A DNA stretch of 11,960 nucleotides from assembly GCA_020025175.1 (NCBI GenBank), contig JAHHSM010000052.1, positions 1-11,960 on the forward strand, written 5' to 3'. Positions 1 through 7,014 of the stretch are shown piece after piece; positions within the stretch are counted from its first letter, which is position 1, and every line of letters begins with the position of its first letter. The notes beneath the pieces are model-generated. The model was not told where the DNA came from. It saw only the letters and a program-made list of their open reading frames with translations, and made no database searches. The stretch comes from Oscillospiraceae bacterium (GTDB lineage: Bacteria; Bacillota; Clostridia; Oscillospirales; Oscillospiraceae). The position numbers and the translations under genes are program-made.

Positions 1-52
1 AATAAGATAGAAAAAGAAGGGCGTGTTGCGTAAAAGGAACAGGCTATCACTC

Positions 53-80
53 TTGACAGCAGACTTCATTGGGATAGAAT
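53..80 (+). promoter_or_regulatory. Sigma-A promoter of the MATE transporter gene
   Basis: TTGACA at 53-58 (6/6 consensus) is followed after 16 nt by TAGAAT at 75-80 (5/6 consensus). The expected start near 87 leaves a leader of about 55 nt before the preferred start codon at 144. Nothing else is recognisable in bases 1-52. Confidence 0.75.
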
Positions 81-131
81 ATAAAATGAAATGATATGAT
101 TGAAAATAAAAAAATGCTTATTGTGTAAGAA

Positions 132-155
132 ATGGAGACAAAGATGGAGACAAAG
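132..155 (+). repeat. Perfect 12-bp tandem duplication at the MATE start
   Basis: ATGGAGACAAAG occurs twice back to back (132-143 and 144-155). Each copy carries an in-frame ATG, and the first copy supplies the GGAG used by the second. Because the unit is a multiple of three, gain or loss of a copy would not shift the reading frame. Confidence 0.9.
134..137 (+). promoter_or_regulatory. Ribosome binding site that decides the MATE start
   Basis: GGAG at 134-137 lies 6 nt before the ATG at 144. The upstream in-frame ATG at 132 has no comparable purine-rich site in front of it. The site is inside the first copy of a 12-nt tandem duplication, so the second copy is the more likely start. Confidence 0.6.
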
Positions 156-1520
156 AATAATAAGCAAGATATGACAGTTGGCTCACCGGCAAAACATATT
201 TTTATGTTTTCGATTCCTCTGCTGATTGGAAATCTTTTGCAGCAGCTTTACAATATGGTGGATAGCTGGACGGTGGGTAATTTTACCGGAGATACGGCAC
301 TGGCAGCCGTAGGCATTGCCTTTCCCGTCACGTTTTTATTTATATCGCTCTTTATTGGTTTGAGCATTGGTTCTACCGTAGTCATTGCCCAGTTTTATGG
401 TGCCGGCGACATGGAGCGTATGCGTGCAGCGATCAACACAACCTATGGTGCCTTTATCATCATTGCCATTCCGATTTCCCTGGTGGCATTTTTCCTCACA
501 GATCCCATTTTGCATATTTTGCATGTGGAAGCGGCGGCCTATCCCGAAGCGAAGATCTATATGCAGATTGTCAGTTTGGGTATGGTCGGCAGCATTGGTT
601 ATAATATGAATGCCGGTATTTTGCAGGGCTTGGGCAACAGTAAAACGCCCCTGTTCTTCCTTTCTATTTCCACGGCTATCAATATTGTGCTGGACATTTT
701 GTTTGTGGCGGTATTTAAATGGGGCGTTGTAGGTGTAGCAGTGGCCACCATTATTGCCCAGTGGTTTTCCTGGATTTTCGGTATTTTCTATATCAATCGA
801 AAATATGAGGAATTTCAGCTGCATGTGCACGGCTTAAAAATTGAAAAACGTCTTTTATTCAAAATTGCGCGCATCGGGCTGCCTGCCGGTATTCAAAACG
901 GATTGATTGCCATTGCAAGTATGGCGCTGATGGGTAAGGTGAACACCTTTGGTACAGATTTTACCGCAGGCTTCAACGTAGGCAATAAAATCGACTGCTT
1001 TGTCTTTTTGCCGGTGCAGAGCTTTGCCAATGCCGTAACCACATTTGTGGGGCAGAATGTGGGCGCCGGACGATTGGATCGTGTGCATGCAGGTGCAAAG
1101 GCAACAATTATTATGAGCGAGGTCTGGTGCATCGGTATGGCGGTGATCCTGCTGCCCATCAGCCACCAGATCATAATGCTGTTTTCAAAAACGCCTGCGG
1201 TGATTGAGGCAGGGGTTTTGTATCTGTGGTGGATTCTGCCCGGGTTCACGATTTTTTCCATCCTGTTTGTGCTGGGCAATGCCATGCGCGGCGCAGGTGA
1301 TGCGATTTTCCCCATGGTCACGAGCCTGATTTCCGTGGTGTTTATGCGTGTGGGACTGTGCTATGTGCTGGCGGATTGGCTGGGACAGCAGTATATGTTC
1401 GCCTGCTATCTGGGCGGCTGGCTCGTTGGCACACCGATGATGGTGATTTATTATTGTTCCGGACGCTGGAAACGCTTCTGCGGCACTGTGGTGGACAAAA
1501 AAGAAGAATTGGAAGCATAA
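144..1520 (+). CDS. MATE family efflux transporter
   Basis: This is an integral membrane antiporter of the MATE (multidrug and toxic compound extrusion) family, expected to expel cationic drugs or metabolites using a Na+ or H+ gradient. From ATG 144 the protein is 458 aa, the usual family length, and hydrophobic throughout, as expected for about 12 membrane segments. The N-terminal region has the family pattern IPLLIGNLLQQLYNMVDSW followed by ALAAVGIAFPV and GSTVVIAQFYGAGD. The second half repeats the pattern with IGLPAGIQNG and FVGQNVGAGR, matching the two-lobe MATE fold. An ATG at 132 would add four residues (METK) but has a poorer ribosome binding site. The gene has its own promoter and a strong terminator, so it appears monocistronic. 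The substrate cannot be told from the sequence. Confidence 0.93.
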   Translation: METKNNKQDMTVGSPAKHIFMFSIPLLIGNLLQQLYNMVDSWTVGNFTGDTALAAVGIAFPVTFLFISLFIGLSIGSTVVIAQFYGAGDMERMRAAINTTYGAFIIIAIPISLVAFFLTDPILHILHVEAAAYPEAKIYMQIVSLGMVGSIGYNMNAGILQGLGNSKTPLFFLSISTAINIVLDILFVAVFKWGVVGVAVATIIAQWFSWIFGIFYINRKYEEFQLHVHGLKIEKRLLFKIARIGLPAGIQNGLIAIASMALMGKVNTFGTDFTAGFNVGNKIDCFVFLPVQSFANAVTTFVGQNVGAGRLDRVHAGAKATIIMSEVWCIGMAVILLPISHQIIMLFSKTPAVIEAGVLYLWWILPGFTIFSILFVLGNAMRGAGDAIFPMVTSLISVVFMRVGLCYVLADWLGQQYMFACYLGGWLVGTPMMVIYYCSGRWKRFCGTVVDKKEELEA

Positions 1521-1532
1521 ATTGTAAAAAAT

Positions 1533-1570
1533 GCGCCGCCCAAGAGTTTTTGGGCGGCGCAAAAATTTTT
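1533..1570 (+). terminator. Rho-independent terminator after the MATE gene
   Basis: A perfect 10-bp GC-rich stem (1533-1542 with 1551-1560) encloses an 8-nt loop and is followed by AAAAATTTTT. It starts 12 nt after the stop codon. The U-tract is offset by five A residues, so efficiency may be moderate and some read-through into the sigma factor gene is possible. Confidence 0.8.
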
Positions 1571-1615
1571 AAAAAGGATTGTAACAAATGGCAGATTTGT
1601 GGGATATACAAAGTG

Positions 1616-1623
1616 AAAGGAGG
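1616..1623 (+). promoter_or_regulatory. Ribosome binding site of the sigma factor gene
   Basis: AAAGGAGG lies 7 nt before ATG 1631. It decides the start, because the open frame extends far upstream to 1358 inside the MATE gene and through the terminator. Confidence 0.8.
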
Positions 1624-1630
1624 AACGCCG

Positions 1631-2128
1631 ATGAAGGATAAAAATAATATGGATGAAATGTATCGTGACTACGCCCAGACGGTTTATAAGTTCCTCCTGT
1701 CCCAGAGTCATGACGAGGATCTTGCCGAAGAGCTGACGCAGGAAACCTTTTATCAGGCGGTGAAGTCCATTAAGCGATATGACGGGTCCTGCAAGCTGTC
1801 GGTCTGGCTGTGCCAAATCGCAAAGCACCTCTGGTTTCAGCACTTGCGCCGGGAGAAGAAGCACGGCGAGGAACTGAGGGAGGAGCTGTGTCCTGCTGTG
1901 CCGTCGGCGGAGGAGAACGTCCTGCAGCGGCAGGAACATCTGATCTTGCTGCAAAAAATCCACACCCTGCCGGAAACCATGCGAGAAGTGGTGTATCTGC
2001 GCCTGTTTGGAGATCTTTCCTTTCAGGAAATCGGCACGGTGCTGGGAAAAACGGAAACTTGGGCGCGTGTGACCTTTTACCGCGGAAAGGAAAAGCTGAG
2101 GGGAGGAGTGAAGGACGATGAAGGATAA
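1631..2128 (+). CDS. ECF-type RNA polymerase sigma factor
   Basis: This 165-aa protein has the compact two-domain layout of an extracytoplasmic-function sigma factor. Region 2 (about residues 8-78) contains DEDLAEELTQETFYQAVKSI and the VWLCQIAKHLWFQHLRR stretch, which in this family binds core polymerase and the -10 element. Region 4 (about 100-156) contains LPETMREVVYLRLFGDLSFQ and the helix-turn-helix EIGTVLGKTETWARVTFYRG, which reads the -35 element. An acidic linker joins them. The ATG at 1631 is chosen because AAAGGAGG precedes it by 7 nt; the longer open frame would start inside the MATE gene. The gene ends 11 nt inside the downstream anti-sigma gene, so the two are probably translationally coupled. 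The promoters it recognises are unknown. No clear sigma-A promoter is visible in the 60 nt between the terminator and the start, so autoregulation is possible (a GTAAC at 1581 could be an ECF-type -35). Confidence 0.92.
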   Translation: MKDKNNMDEMYRDYAQTVYKFLLSQSHDEDLAEELTQETFYQAVKSIKRYDGSCKLSVWLCQIAKHLWFQHLRREKKHGEELREELCPAVPSAEENVLQRQEHLILLQKIHTLPETMREVVYLRLFGDLSFQEIGTVLGKTETWARVTFYRGKEKLRGGVKDDEG

Positions 2129-3185
2129 ACTGTCCTGCGGCATTGTGCAGGATCTGCTGCCCACCTATGTGGAACATCTGACCTGCGAGGAAACCAACGA
2201 AGCCATGCAGGCGCATCTTGCGGCGTGCGAAAACTGCCGGAGGGAATATGAAATCATGACCGCACCGGAGCCGAAACTGAGTGAACGCAAGCGGGAAAAG
2301 CATGAGGTGGATTATTTTACCCGTGTGCATAAAAAGATGGAGGGATGGACGGGTATTGCCATTGTGTGCGCGATTGTCATTGCCATTGCGGCGGCAGGCG
2401 GCATTGTATGGGGGCTGCAGACGTATGTCATCGGTACGCCGCTGAAGATGGAAGATCTGGAATACAGCGTTCGGAATATCAATGGATATATGCTGATGGA
2501 TGTGTACACCAGGGACAGATCCATGGAAATCAAGGACTGGAAGGAAAAGGAAGGGGCACATGGGGAGCTGTATCTGTCGGGCAGGAAGGTGAAAAAATCA
2601 CCGCTGACACCCAGCCGAAGCCACGGCTTTGGGCTGGATGCGGACACATACAGCAGGGTTTATATCCTGGATACGATGGTGTGGGCAGACGGAATGCCCA
2701 TCAGCGAGGAAAGCCGGTGGCTGTATGAGTACCGCACACCTTATGTGGGAAATCCGTCGGCGCTGTCGAATGTTGAGGATACCCTCGATATTTGGGAGAC
2801 GGTGGGCGCATGCCACTATGAATTGCAGACGGCACAGGAACCCTATGGCTGGACGCTGCGCTTTGACGGGACAACACCCGGCGGCTCCGGTTTGGACGCG
2901 CGGGGCGCGGCACAGATGAATGTGCAGATGCGAAGAAATGCGGTGCAGATGCTGGCTGTGGTGGGCAATCTGGGCTATGTATCCTGGACATATACGGATG
3001 AGGCGGGCACTTTGCACACCGAAACCGTCACGGAGGAGGACGCCAACCGCCGCATCGCGGAGCTGGTGGAAATTTATAATAAAATTTACGCCACCGGCTG
3101 GGTGGCAAAGGACAGTGTGAAGGAATATGCGGAATCGCCGGCATCTCTGGAGCTGCTGCGGCGCATTTTGGAAGTGGCATATTGA
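2118..3185 (+). CDS. Zinc-finger (zf-HC2) transmembrane anti-sigma factor
   Basis: This 355-aa protein is expected to hold the upstream sigma factor inactive at the membrane until a signal releases it. The N-terminal 45 residues form a zf-HC2/ZAS-type domain: C7, then H33-x3-C37-x2-C40 (HLAACENC), the usual zinc ligands. A charged linker follows, then one membrane segment at about residues 77-103 (from WTGIAIVCAIVIAIAAAGG). The remaining 250 residues would lie outside the cell; I recognise no domain there, and this part is larger than in minimal anti-sigma factors, so it may be the sensor. The start ATG overlaps the end of the sigma gene by 11 nt and is preceded by GGGGAGGAG at about 2100-2108. 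The signal sensed is unknown. Confidence 0.85.
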   Translation: MKDKLSCGIVQDLLPTYVEHLTCEETNEAMQAHLAACENCRREYEIMTAPEPKLSERKREKHEVDYFTRVHKKMEGWTGIAIVCAIVIAIAAAGGIVWGLQTYVIGTPLKMEDLEYSVRNINGYMLMDVYTRDRSMEIKDWKEKEGAHGELYLSGRKVKKSPLTPSRSHGFGLDADTYSRVYILDTMVWADGMPISEESRWLYEYRTPYVGNPSALSNVEDTLDIWETVGACHYELQTAQEPYGWTLRFDGTTPGGSGLDARGAAQMNVQMRRNAVQMLAVVGNLGYVSWTYTDEAGTLHTETVTEEDANRRIAELVEIYNKIYATGWVAKDSVKEYAESPASLELLRRILEVAY

Positions 3186-3201
3186 GCACGCACATAAAAA
3201 G

Positions 3202-3236
3202 AAAACGCATCGGGGCAGTCTGCGCCGATGCGTTTT
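3202..3236. terminator. Bidirectional terminator between convergent genes
   Basis: A perfect 12-bp stem (3202-3213 with 3225-3236) encloses an 11-nt loop. On the plus strand the stem ends in TTTT. On the minus strand it runs into TTTTCTTTTTA. It sits between the stop codons of the anti-sigma gene (+) and the SLH gene (-) and probably serves both. Confidence 0.82.
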
Positions 3237-3261
3237 GCTGTATGAAACGATTCAAAAAGGG

Positions 3262-4170
3262 CTATGCGAAAAAGCGCATTAAAATCACAGCCATCTGATC
3301 TCGTGTGACGGTGCCGCCGGGCAGCAGCTGCTTTTTGCTGTTGCCGGAGAAAATATCCTCACTGACCGCCCAGGACATGGCAGCTTTGGTGCTATTGCTG
3401 ATCTTGCCGCTGTCGGAATAGGGAGAAAGATCAGCCCTGCCGCTGACATCCATGCCCATAGCCTCGCAGTAGCGGTACAAAATCACGGCGAGCTGCTCAC
3501 GGGTGACTGCTCTGTTTGGCAGGAGCTTGCCCTGAGCCGAAGTCAGGATTCCCTGCTCTGCGCACCATAACATGGCATCGGTGTAAAACTTGTCGGAAGG
3601 AACATCGCTGTAGAAGGCGGCACTTTCGGGCAGCGGCTCCCCTGCCTGCCGCCACAGGATGGCGGCAATCATGGAACGGTTGATTTTTCCGTTGCGGCTG
3701 AAAGTTGTTTTTCCGGTGCCGTTCATCAGGCCGTTGTGGTAAACATAGTAAACGCCGGGGGCGTACCATTCCGTGCGGGAAATATCGGTGAAAGGCGGCT
3801 TTTTCAAAACAGTGAGGGTGGCGTTTTTCGTGGGCAGCAGTGTATAAACCGTGCCTTTTGCGGTGAGAAATTCCTCAGGCAAGCTGTAGGTGCCGTCGCT
3901 GTTGATCAAAATCAGCTCGGCGGTTTTGGCATCGCCGTTGATTTTAATTTCCACCGCGGCATTTGTCACAGGTGCGTTGATAACAATTTGCGCGGGCGTT
4001 ACGCCCACATCCGCTGGAGTCTGGGGCGGAATATCCAGAACTACGGGAACGTCACTGATTGCCTGATCTTTTGTCAGTGTGATGGTGTAGGTTTCTGCCA
4101 GTGCCGTGACGAAAAGGGATGCTGTGAGACAGAGGGCGCAAAGAGCGCCTAAAGTGCGTTTTTTCATCAT
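3262..4170 (-). CDS. Secreted protein with three SLH repeats
   Basis: This 302-aa exported protein probably attaches to the cell wall. Residues 1-25 form a signal peptide (MMKKR, hydrophobic core, ending ALA before ET). Residues 26-121 are a Val/Thr/Ile-rich, beta-type region with no family I recognise. Three S-layer homology repeats follow at about 127-174, 187-234 and 250-302. SLH repeats normally bind pyruvylated secondary cell-wall polymer. The conserved TRxQ-type motif is present in repeat 2 (TREQ, 223-226) and repeat 3 (TRDQ, 289-292) but is replaced by NRSM (164-167) in repeat 1, which may weaken that binding groove. Either ATG at 4170 or 4167 can be used; AAGGAG (complement of 4177-4182) lies 6 or 9 nt upstream. 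The protein is too small for a classical S-layer lattice protein, so an accessory wall protein is more likely. Confidence 0.87.
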   Translation of the reverse strand: MMKKRTLGALCALCLTASLFVTALAETYTITLTKDQAISDVPVVLDIPPQTPADVGVTPAQIVINAPVTNAAVEIKINGDAKTAELILINSDGTYSLPEEFLTAKGTVYTLLPTKNATLTVLKKPPFTDISRTEWYAPGVYYVYHNGLMNGTGKTTFSRNGKINRSMIAAILWRQAGEPLPESAAFYSDVPSDKFYTDAMLWCAEQGILTSAQGKLLPNRAVTREQLAVILYRYCEAMGMDVSGRADLSPYSDSGKISNSTKAAMSWAVSEDIFSGNSKKQLLPGGTVTRDQMAVILMRFFA

Positions 4171-4238
4171 AAAAAACTCCTTATAAAAAACAAGTATTCA
4201 AAATAAATGATAGCGCTTTACCTAAAAATATTATATAA

Positions 4239-4267
4239 AGTATAGCAAATGATGTGCTTTTTGTCCA
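4239..4267 (-). promoter_or_regulatory. Sigma-A promoter of the SLH protein gene
   Basis: On the minus strand TGGACA (complement of 4262-4267, 5/6) is followed after 17 nt by TATACT (complement of 4239-4244, 5/6). The start would be near 4232, giving a leader of about 60 nt. This close to consensus, the gene should be well expressed. Confidence 0.75.
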
Positions 4268-4354
4268 CAGGAAAGGGCTTCCAGACACTTTGAAAAAAAT
4301 TTTAGTGCCTATGGTAAGAAATTTGTGCTTGGTCTGTTAAAATCTAACAAAGCA

Positions 4355-4363
4355 TGTTATACT
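4355..4363 (+). promoter_or_regulatory. Extended -10 promoter of metG
   Basis: TGT-TATACT at 4355-4363 is an extended -10 element with a 5/6 hexamer. The -35 position at optimal spacing (4335-4340, TGTTAA) is poor, as is usual for extended -10 promoters. The start would be near 4370, leaving about 65 nt of leader, too short for a T-box or SAM riboswitch. The 4268-4354 stretch between this and the divergent SLH promoter shows nothing further. Confidence 0.65.
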
Positions 4364-4418
4364 AAAAGATACTGCAAGCACAGTGATTTTTCGCCGCTCT
4401 TCCATTCGGGGCGGTGAT

Positions 4419-4424
4419 AAGGAG
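4419..4424 (+). promoter_or_regulatory. metG: Ribosome binding site that decides the metG start
   Basis: AAGGAG at 4419-4424 precedes ATG 4435 by 10 nt. An in-frame GTG at 4414 lies upstream of this site and would place it inside the coding region, so 4435 is preferred. Confidence 0.75.
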
Positions 4425-4434
4425 AGATATATTT

Positions 4435-6498
4435 ATGGAAAAGAAAAAGTTTTATATTACCACCCCGATTTACTACCCTTCCGACAAGCTGCATATCGGT
4501 CATACGTACTGTACCGTGGCAACGGATGCCATTGCACGCTATAAAAGATTAAAGGGTTTTGACGTGATGTTCCTGACCGGAACAGACGAACACGGGCAGA
4601 AAATTGAAGAAAAGGCAGAAGAGGCAGGCGTAACGCCCCAGCAGTTTGTGGACAATATTGTCACCGGCGAGCGCGGCGTGAAGGATCTGTGGAAGCTGAT
4701 GAACATTTCCAACGACCGCTTTATCCGCACCACCGACGAGTATCATGTGGGAGCGGTTCAAAAGATTTTTAAGAAGATGTACGACAAGGGCGATATTTAC
4801 AAGGGCGCTTATGCGGGCAAATACTGCACGCCCTGTGAGTCTTTCTGGACGGAGAGCCAGCTGGTGGACGGCAAATGCCCCGACTGCGGACGCCCCGTTG
4901 TGGATGCGCAGGAGGAAGCCTATTTCTTCCGTCTGAGCAAGTACGCAGACCGTGTGCGCGATCTTTTGGTGAATACCGACTTTTTGGAGCCGAAGTCCCG
5001 CGTCCATGAGATGGTCAACAACTTTATCGATCCCGGTTTGGAGGATCTGTGCGTGTCCCGCACCAGCTTCACCTGGGGCGTGCCTGTGGATTTTGACCCC
5101 GGTCATGTGGTGTATGTCTGGGTGGACGCTCTGTTCAACTACACCACCGCATTGGGTCTGTTCAACGACAAATACGATGATTACGACGAATACTGGCCGG
5201 CTGATGTGCACATTGTGGGCAAGGAAATCGTGCGGTTCCATTCCATTATCTGGCCGGCCATGCTGATGAGCATGGACATGCCCCTGCCTAAAAAGGTCTT
5301 TGGTCATGGCTGGCTGCTGCTGGACGGCGGTAAAATGAGCAAGTCCAAGGGCAATGTGGTAGACCCCTATCTGCTGAGCGAAAAGTTCGGCGTGGATGCG
5401 CTGCGTTTCTTCCTGATGCGCACCTTCCCCTTCGGCAGCGACGGCAACTTCTCCAATGAGCTGCTGATCCAGACCATCAACACCGACCTTGCAAACACTC
5501 TGGGCAATCTGGTGTCCCGCACCACTGCCATGGTGGGCAAGTACTTCGGCGGTACGCTGCCCGCAGGCAGCGGCGCCACCGAGGATGAGAAGTACCTCAA
5601 CGATGTGTATGCCCAGGCCCGTGAGAGCCAGAGCGAGGTGAGCCTGAGCTTCAACTTCCCCGAAGGCGATCCCGTCAAGTACGATGTGGAGCTGATCACA
5701 ACTGCATTGCAGATGCGTGAAAAGTTTGAGGAGCAGATGGAAAGCTATGCACCCCACAAGGCGCTGGATGAGGTGTTCAAGCTGATCGACCGCGCCAATA
5801 AGTATATTGATGAAAATGCACCTTGGGCACTGGCAAAAGACGTGGAGGCAAACGGCGCGCGTTTGGCACATGTGCTGTATAACCTGCTGGAGGCAACCCG
5901 CCTGTCCGGTATCCTGCTGACACCGTTCATGCCCGAAAGCTGCGGCAAGCTGTTTGACCAGATCGGCGCAGGCGAAGATGTGCGCACCTGGGACAGCGCC
6001 GCCCAGTGGGGCGCGCTGCATGAGAGCACTGCCGTGACCAAGGGCGAGAACCTCTTCCCTCGTGTGGATATGGAAAAGGCGCTGGAAGAGCTGGAACAGG
6101 CGGAAGCAGCAGCGCGCAAGGCAGTGCTGCCCCCCATTGAGCTGGAGCCCCAGCTCACCGAGCAGGTGGATTTTGATACCTTCTGCAAGAGCGATTTCCG
6201 CGCGGTGAAGGTCAAGGCCTGTGAAGCCGTGAAAAAGAGCGCAAAGCTGCTGAAATTTACGTTGGATGACGGTACCGGCACCGACCGCCAGATCCTCTCC
6301 GGTATCCACGCATGGTATGAGCCGGAAGATCTGATCGGCAAAACGCTGGTGGCCATCGTCAATTTGCCCCCCAGAAAGATGATGGGTCAGGAAAGCTGCG
6401 GTATGCTGATTTCTGCCGTTCACACTGAAAAGGGCGAGGAAAAGCTGCATCTGCTGATGATCGACGACGCCATCCCTGCCGGTGCAAAAATGTGCTGA
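4435..6498 (+). CDS. metG: Methionine--tRNA ligase
   Basis: This cytoplasmic class I aminoacyl-tRNA synthetase joins methionine to tRNA-Met using ATP, and is essential for translation initiation and elongation. The protein is 687 aa. It has the HIGH signature at residues 20-23, TGTDEHGQKI just after it, and the KMSKS loop at 300-304 (GGKMSKSKGN). The connective domain keeps four cysteines in two CxxC pairs (C131/C134 and C148/C151), a likely zinc site. The anticodon-binding helical domain follows, including NKYIDENAPWALAKD. Residues from about 579 (DFDTFCKSDFRAVKV) to the end form the C-terminal EMAPII/Trbp111-type tRNA-binding domain. Compared with the Bacillus-type enzyme as I recall it, there is a charged insertion around residues 385-412. 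Codons ending in C or G dominate more than in the neighbouring genes, consistent with high expression. The gene is followed 27 nt later by an unknown gene rather than the often-seen tatD. Confidence 0.98.
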   Translation: MEKKKFYITTPIYYPSDKLHIGHTYCTVATDAIARYKRLKGFDVMFLTGTDEHGQKIEEKAEEAGVTPQQFVDNIVTGERGVKDLWKLMNISNDRFIRTTDEYHVGAVQKIFKKMYDKGDIYKGAYAGKYCTPCESFWTESQLVDGKCPDCGRPVVDAQEEAYFFRLSKYADRVRDLLVNTDFLEPKSRVHEMVNNFIDPGLEDLCVSRTSFTWGVPVDFDPGHVVYVWVDALFNYTTALGLFNDKYDDYDEYWPADVHIVGKEIVRFHSIIWPAMLMSMDMPLPKKVFGHGWLLLDGGKMSKSKGNVVDPYLLSEKFGVDALRFFLMRTFPFGSDGNFSNELLIQTINTDLANTLGNLVSRTTAMVGKYFGGTLPAGSGATEDEKYLNDVYAQARESQSEVSLSFNFPEGDPVKYDVELITTALQMREKFEEQMESYAPHKALDEVFKLIDRANKYIDENAPWALAKDVEANGARLAHVLYNLLEATRLSGILLTPFMPESCGKLFDQIGAGEDVRTWDSAAQWGALHESTAVTKGENLFPRVDMEKALEELEQAEAAARKAVLPPIELEPQLTEQVDFDTFCKSDFRAVKVKACEAVKKSAKLLKFTLDDGTGTDRQILSGIHAWYEPEDLIGKTLVAIVNLPPRKMMGQESCGMLISAVHTEKGEEKLHLLMIDDAIPAGAKMC

Positions 6499-6525
6499 TC
6501 TGCGCTCAGCGGAAAGGAGTCGCCC

Positions 6526-6903
6526 ATGGACGAAAAACAGGTGGCGAAAGGTGCACAGCAGGAAAAAATTGCTGTGCCCATGGACAGCGAGCAGTTTCAG
6601 CGCTTTATTGATGCATCCGGCATCTTTGAGCGGACAAGGGCGTATCTGCGCCAATACCTGAAAAACTGGTATGAAGAGGATGCGGCGGCTTTTATGGACT
6701 GTATGAGAGCCGATCTGGACACCGTGCTGGCAACCTATCATTTTTATAATAACAATGTGTCCGTTGCCAAGGATTTGGAGTGGGAAACGGATTATATCAA
6801 CTGCTGGATTCGGATTACAGATGAAGAAGATGACAGTTGCTGCTCCTACAGGACGCTGTATGATTATGACCTCGTCGCCTTTGACGATATGCTGCAAAGC
6901 TGA
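6526..6903 (+). CDS. Acidic 125-aa protein of unknown function
   Basis: I do not recognise this protein. It is soluble-looking, with no signal peptide or membrane segment. It is acidic, especially towards the C-terminus (DYDLVAFDDML), and rich in aromatic residues (Tyr, Trp, Phe). It has four cysteines (C59, C93, C105, C106) without an obvious metal-site spacing. The central part (about 22-70) looks helical. The ATG at 6526 has AAAGGAG at 6513-6519, 6 nt upstream, so it is a real gene. It lies 27 nt after metG with no terminator between and is followed by a strong terminator, so it is probably co-transcribed with metG. Beyond that link no role can be inferred. Confidence 0.8.
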   Translation: MDEKQVAKGAQQEKIAVPMDSEQFQRFIDASGIFERTRAYLRQYLKNWYEEDAAAFMDCMRADLDTVLATYHFYNNNVSVAKDLEWETDYINCWIRITDEEDDSCCSYRTLYDYDLVAFDDMLQS

Positions 6904-6934
6904 GCGGGGCAGCGAGGCGCTGAGGAACCAAACA

Positions 6935-6974
6935 GGGACCGTATCATATATGATACGGTCCCCTTTTTTTCTTT
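6935..6974 (+). terminator. Terminator of the metG operon
   Basis: Bases 6935-6962 are a perfect 28-bp palindrome (two 14-nt arms, central ATAT) beginning GGGACCGTATC. It is followed by C and a run of T residues (6964-6970, then CTTTT). The very stable stem plus long U-tract makes this the clearest terminator in the window. Confidence 0.92.
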
Positions 6975-7014
6975 TGCATGGTGAAGAAAATTATTGATAA
7001 ACGATAAATAATAA

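Noticed and set aside
1358..1630. A longer sigma factor starting inside the MATE gene
   Set aside because: The extension would run through the MATE 3' end and the terminator hairpin. ATG 1631 has a perfect ribosome binding site and gives the normal family length.
4126..4170. Lipoprotein signal in the SLH protein
   Set aside because: The cysteines at residues 11 and 14 are not preceded by a lipobox (they read GAL-C and CAL-C) and lie too early. An ordinary cleavage site ALA-ET is present at 25/26.
4364..4434. T-box or S-adenosylmethionine riboswitch in front of metG
   Set aside because: The predicted leader is only about 65 nt and holds no specifier or antiterminator structure; only a weak hairpin around 4391-4416 is visible.
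4549..6897. A 782-codon open frame on the minus strand opposite metG
   Set aside because: It is a by-product of the biased codon use in metG. The translation is rich in His, Gln and Cys with no recognisable domain, and metG on the other strand is certain.
6935..6962. The perfect 28-bp palindrome as a protein-binding operator for the next operon
   Set aside because: It is directly followed by a long T run just after the last gene of the metG operon and lies about 50 nt upstream of the next promoter; a terminator explains it fully.
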